This document shows, one piece after another, positions 1 to 9,981 of a DNA stretch of 64,000 nt. A program made the position numbers and the translations under genes. Every line of letters begins with the position of its first letter. The stretch's first letter is position 1. This DNA comes from Ascidia mentula (taxonomy: Eukaryota > Chordata > Ascidiacea > Phlebobranchia > Ascidiidae). The stretch covers positions 12,103,001 through 12,167,000 of the forward strand of contig OX387202.1 in assembly GCA_947561715.1 (NCBI GenBank), read 5' to 3'. The notes beneath the pieces were generated by a model. That model saw only the letters and a program-made list of their open reading frames with translations. It was not told the DNA's origin and made no database searches.

Positions 1-297
1 ATTTTTGCAAACAAACAAAAACACGTGAGATTTTCCGAAATTGCAGATGAGGGTAAAAAATCGGATGAGCTCAATTTTTTTTATACGTATCCATATTCTA
101 TATGCATCGGAAAGGAAAATACCCTTTGTATTCTAGAAGTAATTTTGAAAACTAAACAAAAATAATAGAAAGTTTGTACTTTCTGCATATTCTCGGTTTT
201 TGAGTATAGCAAAGCTGGTTATAAGATTGTGTGATTTATTCACATAGACCCGTCAAAAAGTTTCAAGCGATTTACTTGGTCAAAAGTATGTATTATT

Positions 298-399
298 CAC
301 CCCATTAGTCGACGATTAGTCGTTAGATAGCCGCTTTAAATCGCTAATTGTGTCAGCTAACGTGCGCTATCTAACGACTAACTGTCGACTAATGGGGTG
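298..399. mobile_element. Palindromic MITE with 7-bp target-site duplication
   Basis: A 102-bp near-palindrome. Its ends are CACCCCATTAGTCGAC and the exact inverse GTCGACTAATGGGGTG, and the arms continue inward through a TAGTCGTTAGATAG-type segment. It is flanked on both sides by the direct repeat TATTATT (291-297 and 400-406), as expected of a duplicated target site. There is no coding capacity, so it is a non-autonomous DNA transposon. The superfamily is uncertain, because 7 bp is not diagnostic and the flank is AT-rich. Confidence 0.7.
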
Positions 400-524
400 T
401 ATTATTAGGTAATGTCTGCTTTACTAAGTTTATTGAGTTGCCCTGGAAAGCAAGCGTTTTCCAGTGCTGAAAATGGAATAAAAACAGCCCATCAAAACTT
501 TTCGAAGGCAACGTTGCTGTAGTG

Positions 525-762
525 CAGTGTTTCTTAACCTTTTTTGGATCACGAACCCCTAAAACATTCTTTGAAAAGCTATGGGCCCCTTTGCAAAGAA
601 CGCATTGCAAATGTCGAAAAATCAAAATTCGTGTACAGAGAAACCTTATGGACAGAGGAAAATACGTGGATTTTCGGAATAATTGTATTTCGTTTCATGG
701 ACCCCTTAATGCATCTTCTCGGATCCCTTGGGGGTTCATGGACCCCAGGTTAAGAACCCCTG
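525..762. mobile_element. hAT-like non-autonomous DNA transposon with 8-bp TSD
   Basis: The left end begins CAGTGTTTCTTAACC and the right end is the inverse of CAGGGGTTCTTAACC. Both ends continue into inverted GGGGTTC/GAACCCC tracts. The 8-bp direct repeat CTGTAGTG flanks the element exactly (517-524 and 763-770). An 8-bp duplication with CAG-type termini is the known signature of hAT elements. The short reading frames inside are not transposase. A related terminus is seen at 14088-14150. Confidence 0.8.
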
Positions 763-1742
763 CTGTAGTGGTTGAAAAACAAGGAGTTTTGGATATTATC
801 ATAATGATGTGCAAAGATATCCGTCTCATACGACCTAGTTGATTCAAATATTTGTAACATCGAAACGACTGGCAATCTAGTAAAATTAAACAACGCACTC
901 ATATGACACAGAAATATGACTCAAAATGCCAGGAGGTTCAAAAGATTTCGGTTTCGGCCTCCAACAATCGTTATCGACCTAATTGTGCAGCATTGCCGTC
1001 ATGTCTTGTTGTGCGCAACAGGGAATTTCCGAAACATCGAAAATACCCGAAGCGAAACGTGACGCTGTTGTTGTCACAAAAGCCTGAGGTTCTACGGGGC
1101 GCCTGACATTACATACCTCAACTTGCCTTTGTTAAAGAAGCCAATACTTAACAAAAGGTGAAATGCGAGACATGGTAAGCAGTGGCAGAAGTTTATGTGT
1201 GGCAATGACAGCAACAAAAGCTAACGCTAAAGAATCGAAGCCAGAAAGTGTTTTTTTTGCTAAAAAATGTACAGTCTATTTTCAAAGGACACATGTCTGT
1301 GAATAATTCGTTCTCATCAAAACACCCAGTTTTCTACAAAAACAACGTTGATTTCATTGCTTAGATGTGTTGGAAAATAATTTCAAATACACATTTGTCG
1401 AACAGTCAAATATTAGTCAACTAATATTCATGCCATCATGTAATTCTCGATACAGTCAAAAGTAAACTGTAATAAATTAATTTGCAAAAGTGCAAACCAC
1501 AAACATAAATAAAGCCACTAACATGAGGTATAAGAGCAAGCAATAACACAAAACAAAACTTTGTTACCTCTGTGTAAACAGCAGCACAACAAAAACAAGG
1601 GTGGAAATTTTACGAACAAGCTTGCTGGGATTTATACCAACTATTTTTAATAGCTTTTAATCAATGAAATAAAGTTCACTTTAAATTAAGTTTAAATGTT
1701 TCATCACTATATATGAAAAACCAAAATGTGATTTCTATGAAG

Positions 1743-3007
1743 TTATATTCCTTTTGTTTCATCTAAAATGCCTCCTCTTCGTTTCTGAGTCCAAGCAACC
1801 GATGTTTGGTCTTCAATTTGACGATTTAAAGGATAAGTAGAACAGTTGCTACCAGTTTGCACTGCAGGTGGAGAGATGCCTCCATCGTGTGACATTTCTT
1901 GGTTGTACATTTCAAACAAGCTTTGAACTAATTCTTGGTCATCGAAAGGGTTTTTTCCAAACTTTGAGAAAAACCATTCACGTTCCTGTAAACAGTAGTT
2001 GGTTACATAGTGATATGGATTTAGTTTAGCTTTAATACCAATGAATCTAACTCAATTCATTGTAGTTTTAACCTTTGTTAAAAAAAATGTACCTTTTCAA
2101 GGTCTTTATCTTGAAACTTTTGCAGTTGCTTTTGGAAACCAAAATTTGGATTGGCAACTGTTCTTGCATGTCTAACAGCATTAAGAGTGTCTGGGTAGGT
2201 GTGGTTTGTGGAAGACATTATGTAGGCAACTGTCACTGTTACACTTCGAGATACACCAGCCAAACTGTAAAAAAAAAAATTTTTGTTTAAAAAATTACAA
2301 TTTTTACTGTTTGAAGTTATTTGGTGAAAAACTTACCAGTGGACAAGAACAGATCCCCCATCCAACCTAAAAATAACAATAGTTACTTACTGTATAAAAA
2401 AAATCTGAAACACTTTTTACATGATTTATTTGAGTTGTATATAACATTTACAGTAAAATCATGTCACCTACCTTGCACTATGTATAAATTTTGTGCATTG
2501 TCGGAAAAAGGGAGACCTAAACACAAAATATACAGCTTTTACTAACAGGTATAATATGGTTTAAACCAAACGCTTTACTTACAGGTCTTGTTCAGGTGTA
2601 TCTGAGGCGGATATGCACAAGTACTTCATTCCCTAAACACAAGGTTTCAGTTTATCTGTACCTGTATCATTTGACATTATTAACTACATGTACAAGTGAT
2701 CAGTCTATATTTATCATACCTCAAAGACAGGTTTAGCATTGTCATGAATTGACAAAACGTGGGTAATTTTGTTTTCTTCCAGCTGCTTTGGGTCTTTAGC
2801 ATCTAAAAACAACAATATGTTTTTATTGGTTACCAATGCTTAGTAAACATTTACAGTTACTAATTTACTAATGGAAAGAAAGCATACCTCTTATGTTTCC
2901 AACATACAAACCAGGAAGAATCTAAAGAAAAAAGTAATCATTCATATTACACCAATGTTACTGCTATATAAAAATATGCATACTACCTTATTCATGCCGT
3001 TTCCCAT
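1743..3007 (-). CDS. DUSP22: DUSP22/DUSP15-type dual-specificity phosphatase
   Basis: Atypical dual-specificity protein phosphatase. The family dephosphorylates Tyr/Thr in JNK-pathway and related substrates at the membrane. Eight coding exons on the minus strand: 2987-3007, 2888-2921, 2720-2802, 2583-2632, 2472-2516, 2337-2366, 2093-2264 and 1743-1985. All junctions are GT-AG and the frame is continuous (225 aa). The protein opens MGNGMNK, the myristoylation start of DUSP22/15. Next comes the ILPGLYVGN segment, the general-acid aspartate region (SASDTPEQD), and the catalytic P-loop HCLAGVSRS, which spans the junction of exons 6 and 7. The conserved ANPNFGFQKQLQ follows. The tail after about residue 145 is longer and not recognised. 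DUSP22 and DUSP15 cannot be separated by eye; this may be pre-duplicate. Confidence 0.93.
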
Positions 3008-4552
3008 GTTGCTTGAAGATTGAATCAATAACAAACTAAAATTCAGTGTATAAACTAACTTGTACCAGCAAAGAACTGTAATGAACAAACACCAGTCAGT
3101 AAGGTTCTTATATGCCACCCAGGCGAAAGTAAATGCTGGTTGGCACGTTACCGATGATTCATACAATTACCAATGTAACAGGCAAATGTTGCCCAGCCTT
3201 GCGCAACAAGCCGCTTAACGCTGAATGCCAGTCTTTCTCCTTTCCACTCCACTAATATCTTTTTCAAACAGTGAACCAACTTCGCTCCTCGGGTATTCCC
3301 CGACTGTAAAATTCGCGTAGCTCCGCCGAAGGCGATTAAAAAAAGGAATACCGCGCCTTGTGTAACCTTTATCACGCGCTGCGATTGGCTCGTTTGCAGC
3401 CGCTGCAATTGAAGGGTTGCGCTGTGTATCTTCATGAAGTATGACCACGTAACGACAAATCTAACTGTGCAATTGAGCAAAAAACTTATTAGCGACGTAT
3501 TCCACAGCATATGCATGGTTTCGCCCATGATCTTTTACCATTATTCCCAAATTTGTTGCTGTTTTTAAACCAAGCTTGAATTTGATTAAAACATGAGCTG
3601 TGCACATGCTATAGCAGGATAGCTATCAACAACATACAGCGAAATACCTAATACTCTTCGCATGATGATTCAATGAAGTAAGCATAACTAGTATTCTTTT
3701 TTAATAAACACATCTAGAATTTTCTACGACTACCCATAAACTAACGAATGAAACATCATTGAACTAAATGCGAAGTTTCATTGCGCTGAGGGCCAACAAA
3801 ACACGAATTTATTGCCTACATTCAAAAGGTTAACATTGTTTGATTGTGTCCATTACCTTGGTACAGGCGTGCTGAGAACCAAATCGTTCATACGCCTATT
3901 CTATGTGTTTACCATGTGACGTCAAAGGCTACACGAAGAAAATTTTAGATAGCTGCAACATCACCAAAACATAGCCTTGCCAACTCTGAATAACTGTGCG
4001 CTGACGAATGTCCAAAATTGTACACCTACGCCTTTCGTTTTCATGCACAGAGCAGTAGAATTTTAAAGGTTCAAATATTTACAGTCAACATGCAATTACA
4101 ATATTTGTAATAGGCCTGTCGCACATCCTTGTTCTTGATCGGTCAAACTAATAGTGGTTAGTAACGTTTTCGCCAATTCACTATCGACTATAACTAAGAA
4201 CACAAGAATATTAATCACTTATGACACGCCTTATGCGTATTTTTTGTATTCTTGCATGGAAATGAGCTGAAACTAAGACAACAAAAATTGTGGAATTTGC
4301 TGATTTAGCAAACACAGTCTCTTGACTCGACAAACAGTCGTTTCTAATAAGTTTACGCAACGCTAAACCTAAGTTACATGCAAATGATCCTAAAACTACA
4401 TTCCTGCTTTCCACGCAAAGCCAAAAACGGTAATAGTTGCGATGATGCAAAGGAAATGGTATTCCAAATGCGTTCAAGAAAGCAACGCCACGTCGGATTG
4501 AAATGAGACTGCAGTCGTTCGGCCCCGAAACCGAAATTTCGCTCAGTGCTCC

Positions 4553-4580
4553 TGACGTCACGCACGCGCGGCGCCATCTT
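4553..4580 (-). promoter_or_regulatory. CRE and YY1-like core promoter cluster
   Basis: A perfect palindromic CRE, TGACGTCA, lies at 4553-4560. It is followed at 4571-4580 by the minus-strand motif AAGATGGCGC, the classic YY1 initiator-proximal sequence. The surrounding 80 bases are clearly more GC- and CpG-rich than the rest of the region. YY1 sites of this form usually sit just downstream of a start site in the same orientation, so minus-strand transcription is inferred. No coding exon can be tied to it with confidence. Confidence 0.4.
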
Positions 4581-5737
4581 TTATTGTACCACAAAGAGTA
4601 AATAGTGCGGGCGGTGGAGAGGAGCGGAGACGAGGTCCAAATTTGCATTTTATTTTATTATGCAACGACTGTAGGTTTTCACAGCGTAACAAAAGGCCGG
4701 GTAAATTCGGGGTGTCTGGTTACATGGTTGGTTGACCGTCAAACAGAACCTGCGCAGTTGGTCCGGTATTTGCTATGAAAACTTGTTCATGATCCAGCAA
4801 CTCGTTCCACATTTGATTCAAAAAACACTTGTGAAGCAAATTTGAAAGCGTCTTGTGGTAGCAATTTCGAATAAAGTCGGAAATTTTGCAGTAGTCTATA
4901 TATGGACAGCGAATGTTACTCAATTTTAAGCCAACTTCGTGCTGTACATCGATGCTTCTTGGTAACACGCATTAATGCCATAAAAACCCAAATGACATGA
5001 CTGTTTCGGTGGCGCAAAAATAACAAGCAGGCTCTACGCTCATGAAGTTTAGAAAAAGTATAGTATACACGAAGATTGATCACGTACTTTGCGCAAGAAG
5101 ACGAAACCGGCCGGAGGCATGAAATAACTATAGCTTCCACACCGTATCATGTTTCGCTGTAAGGCGAAAAAACACCGGTATCCACCGAAACCTGCCGGCA
5201 GGATAGAAAAAGGGCCTTCATTGGCAATCCTGTTTCGATCATCGGTGTCGTGTGTTGATTATTGTTCAATGCTGTTGAAACTTTCGGAGGAAGTGAGTCA
5301 TGTCACGGTTTGGTGCGCACTGCGTCATTGACAAGTGCTGAAAACTTAAGCTTTTATCTTCAAACATATTTATGTGGAAGGCGTATAAAAACCGTGGTAT
5401 CAGCAATTACACGTGTTTACACTAAAATCATGTTTGCAACTATGTTCCAGTAGGCTGTTCATTCAGTTGGCGCCTCGTGTTGCCGTGTTGTATATGTGTG
5501 TTTGCCCTGTGTTGAGACACATAATGATACTTTCCAAGTATGTTCGTCCAGTTTTGGTCACAATTTCAAAACTGGATAACTTTTCAATGACTTTCTGTTT
5601 TAAATCATCGTTACGTTATTGCCGATCCAGCAGTCGATTACCCAAGCATCGACGGGTATTTACCATGACGACTCGAGACGTTTCTTGCCTCAACATTGTC
5701 GCGCGGAAAAAGGGTCAGACTGGTTTGATGATACACG

Positions 5738-5743
5738 TTTATT
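5738..5743 (-). terminator. Poly(A) signal AATAAA (minus strand)
   Basis: TTTATT on the plus strand reads AATAAA on the minus strand. It lies about 110 bases beyond the stop codon of the minus-strand frame 5856-6188, a normal distance for the end of a short 3' UTR. Confidence 0.5.
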
Positions 5744-5855
5744 CGTCAAATTAGCACTAACTATACACGCCACTAGGCGCCCGTACGTAGTGTAAAGCAG
5801 AATATACAGGAATAATGGAAAAAATGTGCTATTTGTTCCCGAAGCTTTTAAATTG

Positions 5856-6188
5856 TTATGAAAGGTGCAAAATAAACTGAACGATTTTGTTTGGCTCAAA
5901 TTCGTCCTCATCAACATCAAACGATCTTCGCACAGCTGTCGTTTTCATCCACCATCCACATGTTTTTCCTTGCCTCCCACTGTTGCCATCACCTAATTCC
6001 ATTTCCAGTGAGCCTTTAGCAGAAGTAACTGTACCCGAACTTTCAGGGTTCGATGCTCTAATCTCTTCGGCACCTTCTGCAGCAAAGGTTCCGCTTTTTA
6101 GGGGAAGAATATTCTGCAGATAAATTTGCGTCTCGCGATTTGTCACCTCGCCAAACCGTTGTTGGACGTTTTTCGACATTCCCGCCAT
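5856..6188 (-). CDS. Small hypothetical acidic-tail protein (110 aa)
   Basis: Single-exon frame starting MAGMSKNVQQRF at 6188. I do not recognise the family. Visible features are an N-terminal polar region, an Ala/Glu/Ser/Gly-rich middle (about residues 36-75), the Cys-Gly-Trp-Trp cluster near residue 79, and an acidic FDVDEDEFEP stretch near residues 90-99 just before a short hydrophobic end. There is no signal peptide or membrane segment. Support for a real gene is the ATG start, the downstream minus-strand AATAAA at 5738-5743 and composition better than random AT-rich frames. An opposing frame (5887-6123) is a shadow. It is probably a soluble nuclear or cytosolic protein, but that is a guess. 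Confidence 0.5.
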   Translation of the reverse strand: MAGMSKNVQQRFGEVTNRETQIYLQNILPLKSGTFAAEGAEEIRASNPESSGTVTSAKGSLEMELGDGNSGRQGKTCGWWMKTTAVRRSFDVDEDEFEPNKIVQFILHLS

Positions 6189-7305
6189 TTTTTCGCTGAG
6201 TCCTGCAGGCTATCGAAAATGCGCTGCTTGAGATTTTGTAGTCGCTGTATTTATATGTAATAGTACGAAGGGTCAAACGAGACAAAGGTATAGTTTTGGA
6301 TGATTTGACGTCATGTAGAATTGTAGGTGTAACTACACCTCCCTGCAGCGACCTTGTCCGAACCCTATGGCAACGAGCCGTTATTGCACGTCAATAAAAT
6401 TTTTAATTTTTTAAAACTTCTGAAGACGGATAAGGTCGCTTTTGTTCATGGGTTCAGATAAGCACTTTTCGTGTCGCACAAATTGTCTTTTCTGTGTTTT
6501 CCGCTGCTGTGCTGGTGTTTATAAATATAAATGTGTTTAAATGTAAACAGTGTTTGTGGTAAGGTTAAAACAAACCCTGACTGATTTGTGTCACTTTGAC
6601 TGATTTTTGAAGTCCTAAATGTTAAGGCCATTAGTCATGACTGAAGTCATGAATCATATCATATATAATAATCTTTTCAAAAGTCACTGGCGTCGAAACT
6701 GCGGAATGTTAAGTGTCTGGCGTAGTCATGCGACTGATGTTTAATGTTTAAAATCCATGATATTTGGGCATTTTTTGCCCTGAAGCAGTTTTACATTATA
6801 ATCCGGAACAGAATCGGGAAAATACTGGCGTAGAACCATCCTATAGTTCAAGGTAACCATAACGCATTTAACTGACAATATTTCCAGGACTTTTTAAGCC
6901 GAAGTATTCACTGAAATATGTTGTTCTTTTTCCACAACATAGTTAAAAGCAAATTTTGGGTCTTCGCAGTGCACTCATATGCGCAGCAGCTATGATGACA
7001 AAATTTATACGTTATAGCCGTGAATGTATTGTCATTCGAGTTCTTTGAACTGTGCCCTAGTTATGCGGCTGCGTCAGCAGCGTAATAGAGTATTAAAAGG
7101 TCGCACGGCTGATTTAACTGTGATGTAATTACGGCAAAATTTCGTCAAAAACCGACTTATATCTGGGTTTATTTAGGTCAAACATGACGTGGGTATATGC
7201 AAAAATTAGCGTTAAAACAACAAGTTATGCTGTGTATAAATATGGGTGGATTGTTACAGTATTGGCACACTTTTTCAATAGCCTAACGTACAGTAAATAA
7301 TCGGA
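6189..7305. other. Intergenic region between divergent genes
   Basis: Separates the minus-strand small gene (start 6188) from the first plus-strand gene of the orphan cluster (start 7306), so it must contain both promoters. It is AT-rich. I see no clear TATA box, repeat or additional coding frame. Confidence 0.4.
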
Positions 7306-7701
7306 ATGTTGAAAAAAATTGTACAAAAAGCGAAAGGGGGGAACGACAGCGATGAAACCACTGAAAATGAGACCACGAACCGCACGAAAGCGGTCATAAA
7401 AAAGGGCGGTGTACTGGTTAAAAATGTTAGTAAAAATCCGGCGGTTAAAACTGCTGGGAAAATGGCTCTGACTGCTGCAAAAACGTCAGTCGGTTTGGAA
7501 GTCGATGATATCAATTTAGAAGATGAAGGAACGATTACAACTGCCTTGTTTGGAGTAAGCGCCCTTGTGGGCCGTGCTGCGGGTGCCATTGCCTTGGGCC
7601 CGGCAGCGCCCATGGTGGGTCAAGCAGCAAAAGCCGGTATCCAGGGGGCAAAGCCGTTGGTAAAGAAATTGAGTAGCGAGAAATGCGAAGAATCTACCTA
7701 A
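7306..7701 (+). CDS. Orphan Lys/Ala/Gly-rich family protein 1 (131 aa)
   Basis: Intronless gene, first of three tandem relatives. It begins with a basic stretch (MLKKIVQKAK), then an acidic/Thr/Asn spacer (residues 11-27), then a basic segment. The family module follows at residues 47-68 (AVKTAGKMALTAAKTSVG, then Leu-Glu-Val-Asp-Asp). An Asp/Glu linker leads to a Gly/Ala-rich hydrophobic block at about residues 78-115 (GVSALVGRAAGAIALGP), resembling a glycine zipper. It ends KKLSSEKCEEST. The module aligns with the genes at 8642 and 9982. There is no signal peptide. The hydrophobic block could insert into or bind membranes; that is inference. I recognise no known domain. Confidence 0.7.
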   Translation: MLKKIVQKAKGGNDSDETTENETTNRTKAVIKKGGVLVKNVSKNPAVKTAGKMALTAAKTSVGLEVDDINLEDEGTITTALFGVSALVGRAAGAIALGPAAPMVGQAAKAGIQGAKPLVKKLSSEKCEEST

Positions 7702-8641
7702 AAATCGTATTTGTGATGAAATCACAATTGCTGCTTTTATACTGGGATTGCTTTTGCTTTCTTTCTTTTTTTTGTTCTTTGTGACAGATAAAAATGAGCT
7801 TTGCATACTCGCTATTCATACTTATATTACATGCAATCATAAAAGATCGATGGGCTTGGTGTTTATTATGTAAGGTGCTGGGGTTTGTACATAAACAGGC
7901 GTAGAGTTAGCGACTACAAAACGACAGAGAAACCAAGCACACTGGTCTTTGCCGAAATAGGATGGAACCACAGAGTCACAGATCGGGCTTTTTCAAAAAA
8001 CAGGTTGTAACACGTTGTCAACTAACGCGATATAAGCTTTAATTGTGCAGCAGATATATTCAACAATTGACACTAAGCTTTCGCTAGAATTCACCATATA
8101 CAAAGAGAAAACAAAATATTTGTTTCCTACAATACATGTTAACTAAACTATTGCAAACTGAGTCAAGTCTCAGGCAACAACAAATGCACAGCAGCACTGT
8201 CAGGATTCTAAAAGAACAACGTGTTGTGTGACGTACCAACGATACATTGTGTTGTAATTTACGTCAACAAAAAGCCATAACACTACACAGAAAACATATT
8301 TACAACAGAGGCGATGTAGCAGAGACCTCACAGTATGTTTTGCATTTGGTTGGTGTTCGACGGATTTATTCCTTTTTTGCAACGAAAGAGCTGTGAAATA
8401 TACGTGATAAATGAAAGCAATCTGAGCGACCTGCATTTCTCAAATGCGTTGTATGATATCACAAACGAGCGGCCGCATAACCTATTGACATAATTTCTAA
8501 TGACGTTTTTCCGGTACCTTTGGACTAGATAGTGCATTACTTTCCATGCTCTTCTGAAGAAATCCGTTACAAGTAAATTTGTCAGCAGCGCTTCAGTATA
8601 ACAAAACATTTGTTTCACATAATTCGTATTTTTCAATAAAT
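7702..8641. other. Spacer between orphan genes 1 and 2
   Basis: Non-coding spacer of about 0.9 kb. Minus-strand frames here (for example 8328-8912) overlap the downstream gene and look like shadows. I see no recognised repeat. It probably holds the 3' UTR of the first orphan gene and the promoter of the second. Confidence 0.4.
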
Positions 8642-9418
8642 ATGCCGAAGAAAATGTCTTCCAAAAGCAGCAGTATGTCTTCTTTGATGAACAAAATGCG
8701 TTCAGTGAGCGAAGCAAAGGACAAATTGAAGGGATTTTTGCCTCCTGAGGTTGCGGGTGTTTTGAACTCGGTACAAAACGCCCTTCCCGCCGATGTGAGC
8801 AAAGGTTTAAACAAGGCCCAGAATCTTTTGGGTGCTGAAGGGAATCAGCCCCAAATGGCAAACAGTCGTAAAGGACATTCCATAAAGTCAAAAAGAGCCC
8901 CAATGCCCCCAAATGCTTTGGATTTGTCAGACGAATTTAATGAAAGCCTTCCTGGCACATACAGAAGGCAAACAGAAAGCAGCAAAGGCGCAACCAGATT
9001 TTCAAAGGATAAGGGGAGAAAACTACAACAAAAATTAGGACAAAAAGGTTTTTCCGACGCTGACCTAATGAGCTTTGATCCAGAGGACTCTGAGAACGAT
9101 GTATTTAATCCCGGAGAGACTGTTAAAACCAGGCAGCCTTCTCATCGTAAAATAAGGCAATCCAAACAGTCTTTGAAAGCTGCTAGCGCCGTGGAAAAAA
9201 CTGCTCTTCTACGCGCCGCATTAGAAGTGGATGAGGATGGGAGCGATTCAGAAGGGGATGCTGACCAAGTAACAAATGCTATTGAAACTTTAATTGGAAT
9301 CACAGCCAAAAAGGTTTTGTCTGGTGACAGTAAAATGCACATCACGGCCGTAACAGCCATCGCGGCAATAGCCACTATTACAACCGTAGCACTGCTGTCC
9401 GAAAAGCCTTCAAAGTAA
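8642..9418 (+). CDS. Orphan Lys/Ala/Gly-rich family protein 2, putative tail-anchored (258 aa)
   Basis: Intronless. The start chosen is the ATG of MPKKMSSKSS at 8642; the frame is open further upstream but without another ATG. Residues 13-33 (SSLMNKMRSVSEAKDKLK) match residues 18-38 of the third gene (SSLIKKIRRASESKDKVK). The middle is polar, Ser/Lys/Asp-rich and probably disordered, with Pro-rich APMPPN near residue 86. The family module is at residues 185-227 (EKTALLRAALEVDEDG, then an acidic linker, then VTNAIETLIGITAKKVL). Residues 234-252 form a continuous Ile/Ala/Thr/Val stretch followed by only six residues, the layout of a C-terminal tail anchor. Function unknown. Confidence 0.75.
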   Translation: MPKKMSSKSSSMSSLMNKMRSVSEAKDKLKGFLPPEVAGVLNSVQNALPADVSKGLNKAQNLLGAEGNQPQMANSRKGHSIKSKRAPMPPNALDLSDEFNESLPGTYRRQTESSKGATRFSKDKGRKLQQKLGQKGFSDADLMSFDPEDSENDVFNPGETVKTRQPSHRKIRQSKQSLKAASAVEKTALLRAALEVDEDGSDSEGDADQVTNAIETLIGITAKKVLSGDSKMHITAVTAIAAIATITTVALLSEKPSK

Positions 9419-9981
9419 ACAAATTCGTTCATGACGTGTACAATGATTTTAGTAAAAAACGTAGATTTTCCTTAGAATCATCATCAAGTTAAACCATTTT
9501 CGTTTTTTAGCATTTCATATTCTATTGGCCTTGGTTCTTGTGAGTAACGCTCAATCGTACGTTTTATTGTTGACAAATCTCACAAGACGAACACTTGTTT
9601 AACGGCAACCCGAGGCTTTTGTTGCAAAAAATGTGTTTTATTTGATCGTTGCGGTTTCGTACATTATCCCATACAAGTTTAAGGGGCAAAACATTTTTTT
9701 TTAATACTGCTTTTGCATTTTTATCTGAAAATTGTTCATATGCAGCATTAGATACCTCATTTTTCCAGACAGAGAGTGTTCATGACATCATAATGCGTCT
9801 ACATCCGACGTGATGCATCCTCGACATATGTGGGTCGCGAAATGATTGACTTATGTCTACGCTTTTCCGGTCGATTAAGAAAAAAAATTTCTTTGCTTGT
9901 TTGTGATAATCGTCTCAGAGACAGCTTTTCAAAAACAGAGCATTTTACTGCGATCGTTAAACAACAAAACGCAAATTAAAA
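9419..9981. other. Spacer between orphan genes 2 and 3
   Basis: Non-coding AT-rich spacer of about 0.56 kb. I see no repeat or RNA gene. Confidence 0.4.

Larger units (their letters stand above)
1..1742. other. Gene-free left flank
   Basis: Apart from the two transposon relics at 298-399 and 525-762, I see no gene. The sequence is AT-rich with only short frames, and none has good splice or start context. The right part (about 1640-1742) is presumably the 3' UTR of the minus-strand phosphatase that ends at 1743; ATTAAA-type hexamers occur there on the minus strand. Confidence 0.5.
3008..5855. other. Intergenic region with a candidate promoter
   Basis: No gene could be supported. Open frames of up to 145 codons on the minus strand (for example 4211-4648) show no recognisable protein or splice structure. 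An inverted CCAAT box (GATTGG) lies near 3381-3386, and a CRE plus YY1-like cluster lies at 4553-4580. The latter could start an untranslated upstream exon of the phosphatase at 1743-3007 or an unrecognised transcript. The poly(A) signal of the minus-strand gene at 5856 also falls here. Confidence 0.4.

Noticed and set aside
3148..3528. 126-codon minus-strand frame upstream of the phosphatase
   Set aside because: No recognisable protein, no splice link to the phosphatase exons, and composition like random AT-rich DNA.
4211..4648. 145-codon minus-strand frame over the CRE/YY1 cluster
   Set aside because: It starts at an ATG upstream of the promoter motifs and shows no domain or conserved pattern; kept only as a promoter region.
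8328..8912. 194-codon minus-strand frame
   Set aside because: It overlaps the plus-strand orphan gene at 8642 on the opposite strand; the plus-strand frame shares motifs with its neighbours, so this is a shadow.
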